From NCBI GenBank assembly GCA_019747795.1, contig JAIEQK010000214.1:1-34935 (forward strand): 34,935 nt of DNA. Direction: 5' to 3'. This document shows, in pieces, positions 16,743 through 22,913 of this stretch. The first letter of the stretch is position 1. The number at the start of each line of letters is the position of its first letter. The position numbers and the translations under genes are program-made. Below the pieces are notes generated by a model. It was not told where the DNA came from and searched no databases. It was given only the letters and a program-made list of their open reading frames with translations. This DNA comes from Gammaproteobacteria bacterium. Its GTDB lineage: Bacteria > Pseudomonadota > Gammaproteobacteria > Ga0077536.

Positions 16743-17175
16743 GCCAATGCTGCATTGCGACCCCCGAAAGGCTCGCAAGCAAAGGGAGCTTGGGACACGT
16801 AGAGGACGTAGCAGTTCCAAAAAAAGCGTGCTAGGCTCGCCTCGCGTTCGCGCAATAACGATTACGACACCGCTCTTCGAGGTCCTGACCGAGTCCCGCT
16901 CAAAGCCCGCCTGACACGCCGCGCGGTTCATTGCGCGCCCTGTCTTCCCCGGCCCCTCGCGCGACCGCCACTGCAGATTTCGCCAGCTTGATAGCCATCG
17001 TTTCGCCCAAGGCACACGCTGCCGCTTCGCTTTCCGCATTCGAACTTCGTCTTGCATCCGTCATACACACTGCACGCGAGAACCTGGTCCCTTCGGGCCC
17101 GGGCGCTTGCGCCGCAGGTGTTTCAACCGAGGCGTGCGCCTCATTTGTGCCTGGCATCTAACTGGAGAAACCCTG
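16743..17175 (+). other. Long leader region of the RRM protein gene
   Basis: These 433 nt hold no convincing gene. The part nearest the RRM gene is low in purine runs and carries a short perfect hairpin (GGCGC, TT, GCGCC at 17102-17113) and the ribosome site GGAG (17164-17167). A long 5' leader would be in keeping with small cold-inducible RRM proteins in other bacteria. I could not place a confident promoter. A 31-codon frame at 16739-16834 overlapping the previous stop is probably chance. Confidence 0.4.
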
Positions 17176-17475
17176 ATGCAACAGAACAAACTCTACGTCG
17201 GCAACTTCCCCTACTCGGTCAACGAGAACGATCTGCGTGATCTGTTCGCGTCCTATGGCCCGATCGAGGACGTGCGCCTGATCACCGATCGCGAAACCGG
17301 CCGCTCGAAGGGCTTCGCGTTCATCACCTTCGCCACCCAGAGCGCCGCGGAAAGCGCGCTGGAGCAGAACGGCAAGGACATGAAGGGCCGTGCCCTGCGC
17401 GTCAACGTCGCGCAGGACAAGGTCAAGACCGGCGGCGGCGGCGGCGGCCCCCGCAACGATCGTCCGCGCTGGTAA
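17176..17475 (+). CDS. Small RRM-domain RNA-binding protein
   Basis: A 99-residue single RNA recognition motif protein. RNP2 is LYVGNF (6-11) and RNP1 is KGFAFITF (45-52), with all three conserved aromatic positions present. The tail is a Gly-rich stretch (TGGGGGGGPRNDRPRW), a short version of the glycine-rich tail of cyanobacterial and proteobacterial Rbp proteins. Members bind single-stranded RNA and are often induced by cold; role here is inferred. The ATG at 17176 is chosen because GGAG lies eight bases upstream and the domain begins at once. It appears to be monocistronic. Confidence 0.93.
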   Translation: MQQNKLYVGNFPYSVNENDLRDLFASYGPIEDVRLITDRETGRSKGFAFITFATQSAAESALEQNGKDMKGRALRVNVAQDKVKTGGGGGGPRNDRPRW

Positions 17476-17880
17476 AGCGCAGGATGCGCAGGGCGGGCCT
17501 CCACGGGGTCACCGCCAGGCGCCAAGCACGTCCTCGTCGGATGACGATGACGGGGCGATCCAGGGATGAACGACCCGGTTAGATTGCCAAGGCGGATTCA
17601 GAAAGCCGGAGTCCCGCGTCGCGACCGACAGGCCGCGCGCGGCGACTCCGGACTTTCCACGGCACAGGCGAAGGAACGCGGGATCCCGACTTTCCAGGGG
17701 AGAGGCCCGGAGACTTTCCGGGCAAAGAGCATGGCGTTCGTGATTGGCTGCGAACGCTGCATACCACGTTCAGATTCGCCTCCACTGCACCAAACACTCG
17801 ACTGATCGCGCTCCGCGCGCGTTGTCCACCGTGCGTCGGGGAGCGAGAATCCCACGCCTGCATGCAGCTTGGAGAACCCC
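17476..17880. other. Structured intergenic region with GACTTTCC repeats
   Basis: These 405 nt carry no recognisable gene but strong local structure. Arms GAAAGCCGGAGTC (17601-17613) and GACTCCGGACTTTC (17644-17657) are complementary over 13 pairs with one bulged base. CGGGATCCCG (17679-17688) is a perfect palindrome. CCCGGA-GACTT-TCCGGG (17706-17722) is a 6-bp hairpin. GACTTTCC occurs three times (17651, 17688, 17712). The region may hold a terminator for the RRM gene, an untranslated RNA, or an unclassified repeat element. GGAGAA at 17871-17876 is the ribosome site of the next gene. Confidence 0.45.
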
Positions 17881-18759
17881 ATGAGCGTCGAGTACATGCG
17901 GGCCATTCGCGCCCGCTACGAGAGCCTGGGCTACACGCCCTACCGCTGGTTCGAAGCCGACAGCCCACCGCCCTGGACACCGCTGGTGAAGCCGCTCAGC
18001 GCGGCGCGACTGGGCCTGCTGTCGACTTCGGGCGCCTACGCGCTCGGCCAGGCGGCCTACCACTACAAGGACGACACCTCGATTCGCGCCTTGCCGCGCG
18101 ACATCGACGATCGCGACATCCGCTTCTCGCACATCACCGAGAACTACCTGGTGGATCCCAGGCGGGATCCGCACTGCATCCTGCCGCTCGCGCCGCTGCG
18201 CAGGCTCACGCGCGAGGGCGTGGTCGGTGAACTCGCGGAACACGTGTTCAGCTGCATGGGCGGCGTCTATTCGCAGCGGCGCGTGCGCGAGGAAACGGCG
18301 CCCGCGCTGTTGGAGGCGTTCCGGCGGGAACGGGTCGACGCCGCCTTGCTGGTCGCGATGTGACCCGTGTGTCACCAGACCGTGAGTCTGGTCGCACGGC
18401 ACCTCGAAGCGAACGGCATTCCAACGCTGTGCCTGGGCGCGGCGCGTGACATCTTCGAGGCGGGACGACCGCCGCGCGCGGTGTTCGTCGACTATCCGCT
18501 GGGGCACAGCGCCGGTCGGGCCTTCGACGCGCAGGATCAGTACGACGTGGTGAGCGCCGCGCTGCGCGGCTTCGCATCGCTGACGACGCCGGGAGAACTC
18601 CTGACCCTGCCCAATCGCTGGCCGGACGACGCCTGGCGCGCCGAGGCCTCGTCGACCGAAGGCAAGGACACGCGCCAGCCGCGGGACGAGACACCGCAGT
18701 TCCAGTTCCCGGCCGATCGCGAGGCTGCAATCGCAAGCGGAGCGTGGGCGCCAGGCTGA
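17881..18759 (+). CDS. GrdB/PrdB-family protein with predicted selenocysteine 161 (UGA at 18361)
   Basis: A 292-residue product if the in-frame TGA at 18361-18363 is read as selenocysteine. The part before it (SVEYMRAIRARYESLGYTPY, LGLLSTSGAYAL, FSHITENYLVDPRRDPHCI, LPLAPLRRLTREGVVGELA, RVDAALLVAM) and after it (PVCHQTVSLVARHLEANGIP, FVDYPLGHSAGRAFD) are consecutive pieces of one family: glycine/sarcosine/betaine reductase selenoprotein B and D-proline reductase PrdB relatives. From memory, many proteobacterial homologues have C-P-V-C-H-Q-T here; this one would have U-P-V-C, a classic UxxC redox motif. A hairpin suited to SECIS follows. The ATG at 17881 has GGAG six bases upstream. The alternative is a Cys-to-stop mutation (TGC/TGT to TGA) making a pseudogene, but both halves are otherwise undamaged. 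Substrate unknown. No glycine-reductase partner genes and no sel genes are in the window. Confidence 0.8.
18365..18399 (+). promoter_or_regulatory. Candidate bacterial SECIS element
   Basis: ACCAGAC (18374-18380), loop CGTGA (18381-18385) and GTCTGGT (18386-18392) form a perfect 7-bp stem with a 5-nt loop. A lower stem CCGTG (18365-18369) pairs with CACGG (18395-18399) across an asymmetric internal loop. The apical loop begins 17 nt after the UGA and has G as its second base, both as known for bacterial SECIS elements. The element lies inside the coding sequence, as bacterial SECIS do. SelB binding is inferred. Confidence 0.7.
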
Positions 18760-18763
18760 GATT

Positions 18764-18795
18764 CGGGGACAGGCCCCGTACGGGGTCTGTCCCCG
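18764..18795. repeat. Near-perfect 15-bp inverted repeat downstream of the selenoprotein gene
   Basis: Arms CGGGGACAGGCCCCG and CGGGGTCTGTCCCCG are separated by TA and pair throughout, with one G-T wobble. The element begins five bases after the stop codon at 18759. It could end the transcript although no U tract follows. A diverged copy lies at 30801-30830, so it belongs to a dispersed family of GGGGACAG-type palindromes. Confidence 0.7.
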
Positions 18796-18823
18796 TTACA
18801 CAGCCCTTGTCGAGGCCGTGCAA

Positions 18824-18841
18824 GGCCGATTGAAATCGGCC
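18824..18841. repeat. REP-like palindrome GGCCGATTGAAATCGGCC
   Basis: A perfect 18-nt palindrome identical to the copy at 11750-11767. It directly abuts the stop codon of the enoyl-CoA hydratase: read on the minus strand, the conserved CTGTAGG head of the element contains the gene's TAG. It lies between the convergent selenoprotein and hydratase genes. Confidence 0.85.
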
Positions 18842-19630
18842 CTACAGGCCGAATTTCGGCGGACGCTTTTCCAGGAACGCGCGCATGCCTTCGCGCGCAT
18901 CCTCGCTCAGGAACAGGCGCTCCTGGGTGTCGCGCTCGTAGGCCGCGATGGTGGCGAGCGAGGCCTCGGCACCGAGATACACGCCGCGCTTGATGGCCGC
19001 GAGCGCCTCGGCGGGTCCGGCGGCCAGGCGGCGCGCGCGGACCAGCACTTCGTCCAGGAAGCCCTCGTCGGCGAACACTTCGTTCAGAAGCCCCAGGCGC
19101 AGCGCTTCGTCCGCGCCGATGCGCTCGCCGCTCATCATGAGTTCCATCGCGCGCGCGGTGCCCACCAGGCGGGTCAGGAAGTAGTGCCCGCCCCAGTCCG
19201 GCACGAGGCCGATCCTGACGAAGCTCGCGGCGAAACGCGCGCGCGCCGCGCCGTAGCGAAAATCGCAGGCCAACGCGAGGTTCATGCCGCCGCCCGCGGC
19301 CGGACCGTTGACCGCGGCGATCACGGGCTTCGTCATGGCGCGCATGAACTGCACCACCTCGCCGGCCAGCGCGACCCGCGCCCCTATCGGCCCCGCCTCC
19401 CGCCGTTCCTGCATGGCGACCATGTCGGCGATGTCGCCACCGGCGCAGAACGCGTCGCCGGCGCCGGTGATCACCACCACGCCCACAGCGCCGTCGCTCT
19501 CGGCGCGGCGCAGGCAGGCGAACAAGTCCTCGCGCATGCTGCCCGCGAAGGCATTCATGGCGGCGGGGCGATTGAGCGTGATGGTCGCGACGCGCGACGC
19601 GCAGCTATAGAGCACTTGCTCGTTCGACAT
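18842..19630 (-). CDS. Enoyl-CoA hydratase/isomerase (crotonase family, PaaG-like active site)
   Basis: A 262-residue crotonase-fold protein. Oxyanion-hole segments are seen at GAGDAFCAGGDIADM and NGPAAGGGMNLALACDFRYG. At the two catalytic positions where hydratases carry Glu, this protein has no acid in FAASFVRIGL and Asp in VPDWGGHYFL. The single Asp resembles PaaG-type isomerases more than true hydratases, so isomerisation is as likely as hydration. The ATG at 19630 is preferred because AAGGA stands six bases upstream; an ATG at 19636 overlapping the previous stop is possible. It is the last gene of a four-gene minus-strand operon. The TAG stop is part of a REP-like repeat. Confidence 0.9.
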   Translation of the reverse strand: MSNEQVLYSCASRVATITLNRPAAMNAFAGSMREDLFACLRRAESDGAVGVVVITGAGDAFCAGGDIADMVAMQERREAGPIGARVALAGEVVQFMRAMTKPVIAAVNGPAAGGGMNLALACDFRYGAARARFAASFVRIGLVPDWGGHYFLTRLVGTARAMELMMSGERIGADEALRLGLLNEVFADEGFLDEVLVRARRLAAGPAEALAAIKRGVYLGAEASLATIAAYERDTQERLFLSEDAREGMRAFLEKRPPKFGL

Positions 19631-19632
19631 GC

Positions 19633-20496
19633 TCATTCCTTGGGTGGCGCGTCGCGCCGGATGATCAGGCGACGCAGTTCGCGCAGCTTGGACTTCACCA
19701 CGCCGGCGTTGGCCGGCCCGATGCGCAACAGGACCTTCTGCCCCAACGAGCGCGACTCCAGGTCCTCGTCGGCGTAGAGGTACAGCGCCTTGGGCCGCAC
19801 CAAGGTCGGCGGCACGGCGAGATCCGGCGTCACGAGCAGGTGATCGATGACGTCCACCAGGCGATCGTTGAAATAGCCCTCGCTGTAGCCGAGCGCGCGA
19901 TAGGCGGCCTGGAAGCGCGGGTACTCGCGCACGTAGAGCGCCGCCAGCTGGCGCATGTCGAGCGCCGCCAGCGCCTGCACGTGCGCGGTGTAACGGCTGG
20001 CGTTGTTGGCCGCCAGCACCGTGCGGCCCGCGGTCTCCAGCACCTCGGGCTGTCCGCCCACCTTGCGCAGCGGCCACAGGCGCACCGGCAGCTTTTCGTT
20101 CGGCAGGTTGTCGATCGCCACCACGATGCGGTTCACGAGGTCGTCGCTCACCACGAGCGCGCTGAAGGCCGGCGCGCCGAGCAGGGCCTCGAGGGCTTGT
20201 TCGAAGGGTGGAGGCGGCTGGTCGGCGTCCGCCGGATCCGCGGGCGGCGCATCGCCGGCCAGCGCCTCGGCGGCCGCGCTCTGCTCGACCGGGTTGACCA
20301 CCGCGGGCGGCGGGGCAGCGGGCTCGTCGGCCTCGCGCGGCGGCGCCACGGGCGTCGGCGGCGCGGGCAGTTCGAGGGTATGCAGGCCATCGCTCAGGGG
20401 CTGCTGCAGCCCGCGCCAGTACAGCGCGCCGATGACCAGGAAGGCCAGCGCGGCGAGCAGCAGCGGCCAGAAGGAAGCGGTTCGTTTGTCGCTCAT
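19633..20496 (-). CDS. DUF3014 domain membrane-anchored protein
   Basis: A 287-residue protein. SDKRTASFWPLLLAALAFLVIGALYW at the N-terminus is a single membrane anchor, followed by a Pro/Ala-rich linker of about 75 residues and a soluble domain. The domain contains VNRIVVAIDNLPNEKLPVRLWPL, RYTAHVQALAALDMRQLAALY, PRFQAAYRALGYSEGYFNDR and YADEDLESRSLGQKVLLRIG, which match the uncharacterised DUF3014 family. The soluble part should face the periplasm. The ATG at 20496 starts the anchor directly; the longer in-frame extension to 20544 has no family likeness. Its stop is 2 nt before the hydratase ATG, so it is co-translated with an enzyme it does not obviously resemble in function. Confidence 0.85.
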   Translation of the reverse strand: MSDKRTASFWPLLLAALAFLVIGALYWRGLQQPLSDGLHTLELPAPPTPVAPPREADEPAAPPPAVVNPVEQSAAAEALAGDAPPADPADADQPPPPFEQALEALLGAPAFSALVVSDDLVNRIVVAIDNLPNEKLPVRLWPLRKVGGQPEVLETAGRTVLAANNASRYTAHVQALAALDMRQLAALYVREYPRFQAAYRALGYSEGYFNDRLVDVIDHLLVTPDLAVPPTLVRPKALYLYADEDLESRSLGQKVLLRIGPANAGVVKSKLRELRRLIIRRDAPPKE

Positions 20497-20566
20497 GTGC
20501 GGAGTCTCGCGGCGGCTGGCGTGGGCGCCGGCGCCCACGCGCATCGACAGCGTGACGCCGCGGCGC

Positions 20567-21262
20567 TCAGGCCCAGTGTTCCCAGTATGTCACCTGTTCG
20601 ACGGGCAGTCGGCGGGCGGGTTTCAGATCGCCGCCCTTGAGCCACGCGACCGGCAGCAACGCGGCCTGGGTGTAGGTTGCCGGAATGCCGAGCAGGTCCG
20701 CCACTTCGCGCTCGTGGTAGAGATGCAGGGTGGTCCAGGCCGAGGCCAGGCGCCGCGCGCGGAGCGCGAGCATCAAGGACCAGGTGGCGGGCAGGATGGA
20801 GCCCCACATCGAGGCCTGGGTGAAGACGTCGTCCTGCTCGAAGCGGCCCTCGATGCAGGGGATGATCATCACCGGCGCGCGTTCCAGGTTCTCCATCAGG
20901 AAGCCGCCGGACTTCAGCACCGCCTCCCTCTGCTGCTGGCGCAGGTCGTCGGCCTCGTACTCGCGCATGGCGGTGACGCCGGTGCGGCTCAAGCCCGTCT
21001 CGCCGCCGACGTAGGCCGCGGCGCCGCGCCGGTAGCAGTCGGCGATGGCGGCGCGCTTGGCCGGGTCAGTGACCACCATGAAGCGCCAGGTCTGGGTGTT
21101 GGCGCCGGTCGGCGCCTGCAACGCGATGCGCAGCGCCTCGGTGATCATCGCCGGCGGCACCGGCCGCTCGAAGTCGAGGCGCTGCCTGACGCTGCGCGTG
21201 GTGGTCAGCACGTGGTCCACGCTGGCGAGATCCAGCGGGCGAATGGCTTGGTCGTTCATCAT
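20567..21262 (-). CDS. Nitroreductase family protein
   Basis: A 231-residue FMN-dependent nitroreductase-family protein. The FMN-binding N-terminal helix TTTRSVRQRLDFERPVP and the substrate/FMN loop ALQAPTGANTQTWRFMVV are clear. SMWGSILPATWSLMLALRARRLAS and HEREVADLLGIPATYTQAALLPVAW are the standard central helix and C-terminal strand. Members reduce nitro groups, quinones or enones with NAD(P)H. ATGATG at 21262/21259 leaves two equal starts, with GGAG eight bases upstream of the first. It follows the VOC gene by 20 nt in the minus-strand operon. Confidence 0.92.
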   Translation of the reverse strand: MMNDQAIRPLDLASVDHVLTTTRSVRQRLDFERPVPPAMITEALRIALQAPTGANTQTWRFMVVTDPAKRAAIADCYRRGAAAYVGGETGLSRTGVTAMREYEADDLRQQQREAVLKSGGFLMENLERAPVMIIPCIEGRFEQDDVFTQASMWGSILPATWSLMLALRARRLASAWTTLHLYHEREVADLLGIPATYTQAALLPVAWLKGGDLKPARRLPVEQVTYWEHWA

Positions 21263-21282
21263 GGGGTTGCTCCGCGGGGGGC

Positions 21283-21771
21283 TCAGGCCTTCCAGGTGGG
21301 CGCGCCTATCGGCTCCCACAGCTGGATCATGTTGCCGTCGGCATCGTAGAACAGGAACGAGCGGCCGATGTTGGCGCAGGTCCACACGTATTCGGTCTGG
21401 GTCTGGTAGCCGGCGGCGCGCACCTTGTCGAACCAGCCGTCGATGTCCTCCACCACCAGCCCGAGTTCGTGAATGCCGGTGTGGCCGTAGCGCAGATTCT
21501 CCGGCGGGGTCTTCTGGATCCTCGGCACCTCGCACTGCTGCAGTTCGATCAGCGCGCCATCCTCGGAGGCCAGCAGCACCATCTTCGAACGCGCGCCCTC
21601 GACCTTGAAGATGTCGTCCAGCAGGCGCGGGTACATGTAGACCTCCGGGCCGGGTTCGTCACCGTCGGGAATGGTGCGGTCGACGATGACCTTGAAGCCC
21701 AGCACGTCGCGCCACAGGCGGGTGGCGGCGTGAATGTCCGTGACGAATATCGCCATGTGATGAAAACGCAT
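21283..21771 (-). CDS. VOC family (glyoxalase/bleomycin-resistance/dioxygenase fold) protein
   Basis: A 162-residue two-module VOC protein. MRFHHMAIFVTDIHAATRLW supplies the first metal-site His. TGIHELGLVVEDIDGWFDKV begins the second module with another His, and SFLFYDADGNMIQLWEP ends it with the usual strand (Gln where many have the metal-binding Glu). The family covers lyases, isomerases, epimerases and ring-cleaving dioxygenases, so no reaction can be named. The ATG at 21771 has GGGAGG eight bases upstream. It is the first gene of the operon VOC, nitroreductase, DUF3014, hydratase. Confidence 0.9.
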   Translation of the reverse strand: MRFHHMAIFVTDIHAATRLWRDVLGFKVIVDRTIPDGDEPGPEVYMYPRLLDDIFKVEGARSKMVLLASEDGALIELQQCEVPRIQKTPPENLRYGHTGIHELGLVVEDIDGWFDKVRAAGYQTQTEYVWTCANIGRSFLFYDADGNMIQLWEPIGAPTWKA

Positions 21772-21905
21772 GGAAGGCCTCCCGGTGAGTTGAGCGAACG
21801 CCGGCCGCTGCCGCCCGGTGGTCAGCATTCTCGACCGCCGGTCGGGGCGCCGCTACGCGCTAACGGGGGTCGCGTCCGGGCATTCCTCTGCTGCCCGTTC
21901 ACCGC

Positions 21906-21911
21906 GATAAT
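21906..21911 (+). promoter_or_regulatory. -10-like GATAAT upstream of the methyltransferase gene
   Basis: GATAAT matches the -10 consensus in five of six positions and lies 80 nt upstream of the ATG at 21991. A TTCCTC 17 nt further up is only a weak -35. The gap from 21772 also has to carry the promoter of the divergent VOC operon. Confidence 0.35.
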
Positions 21912-21990
21912 GGGCGGGCCCAAACCCGGAGCACCGCAAGAGCGGCCGTCGGGTCGGCCGACCCCGCGGGCGCGGGGCGGCCTTCGCAGC

Positions 21991-22875
21991 ATGGAGAACC
22001 AGCACTTGAAGCGCAGATCCCTACTCACCGGCGTGGCCGCGGTCGCGGCCGCCACGGCGCTGCCGCGCGTCGCGCGCGCCGCCATCGCCACGCCCTTCTC
22101 CTTCGACCTCGAGCCGCCGCTGGTGGACCGCGCCGAGTTCGTCGAGTGGATGGCGAAGAACCGCGGCGAGGATCGCGCCTTTCTCGAGCAGCGCTACGAT
22201 CGCCTGCAGGCCATGGTCGAGCGCAACGACGTGTGGGACGACGCGGTCAAGCGCGCCTTCATGCTGACGCCGCGCGAGGCCTTCGTGCAGAAGATCAACC
22301 GCTCCCACAGCTACGACCACAACTTCCTCGACATCGGCTATGGCGTGACCATCTCCGGGCCACACCTGGTCGGGCGCATGACCAACAGTCTCGATCTCAA
22401 GCTCGGCGACAAGGTGCTCGAGATCGGCACCGGCTCGGGCTACCAGTCCGCGGTGCTCGCGCACCTCACGGACAAGGTGTGGTCCATCGAGATCATCAAG
22501 CCGCTGGCCGAGCGCACGCGTGGCACCTACGACCAGCTGATCGCCGCCGGCTACGACGAGTTCAAGGCCATCCAGACCAAGAGCGACGACGGCTACTACG
22601 GCTGGGAGGAGTTCGCGCCCTTCGACAAGATCATCGTCACCTGCGGCATCGACCATGTGCCGCCGCCGCTCTTGAAGCAGCTCACGCCGAACGGCGTGAT
22701 GCTGGTGCCGGTGGGTCCGCCGGGCGCGCAGCGGGTGCTCAAGATCGTGAAGGGCATCGAGGCCGACGGCAGCACGCGCATCGCGCGCACCGATATCTAC
22801 AACGGCCGCATCGTGCCCTTCGTGCCGTTCCGCAAGCTGGACGGGGACCGTATCTCCGGCACCCACAACGGCTGA
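21991..22875 (+). CDS. Tat-exported protein-L-isoaspartate O-methyltransferase-like protein
   Basis: A 294-residue protein. Residues 1-30 are a twin-arginine signal (LKRRSLLTGVAAVAAATALP, cleavage likely after VARA). After an extra helical segment (EFVEWMAKNRGEDRAFLEQR) comes a PCMT-like methyltransferase: HNFLDIGYGVTISGPHLVGR (substrate loop), motif I VLEIGTGSGYQSAVLAHL, VWSIEIIKPLAERTRG, and FDKIIVTCGIDHVPPPLLKQ. PCMT enzymes normally work in the cytoplasm on damaged isoaspartyl proteins, so a folded, Tat-exported form is atypical. Periplasmic SAM supply is unclear, and the protein may have another role. The ATG at 21991 begins exactly at the signal. The next gene follows after 38 nt. Confidence 0.88.
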   Translation: MENQHLKRRSLLTGVAAVAAATALPRVARAAIATPFSFDLEPPLVDRAEFVEWMAKNRGEDRAFLEQRYDRLQAMVERNDVWDDAVKRAFMLTPREAFVQKINRSHSYDHNFLDIGYGVTISGPHLVGRMTNSLDLKLGDKVLEIGTGSGYQSAVLAHLTDKVWSIEIIKPLAERTRGTYDQLIAAGYDEFKAIQTKSDDGYYGWEEFAPFDKIIVTCGIDHVPPPLLKQLTPNGVMLVPVGPPGAQRVLKIVKGIEADGSTRIARTDIYNGRIVPFVPFRKLDGDRISGTHNG

Positions 22876-22913
22876 GCGACGCCGCCGCGCGTCGCGCTCA
22901 CGGGGAATCTTCC

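Noticed and set aside
16739-16834. 31-codon ORF overlapping the solute-binding protein stop by ATGA
   Set aside because: The overlap copies the style of this operon, but the peptide has no recognisable features and no ribosome site separate from chance; not called as a gene.
18367-18759. Separate gene starting with GTG at 18367
   Set aside because: It has no ribosome site, begins inside a conserved redox motif, and is in frame with and continues the family sequence that precedes the TGA.
17881-18759. Frameshift between the two halves of the GrdB-like gene
   Set aside because: Both halves are in the same frame, so only the TGA separates them; a frameshift is not needed.
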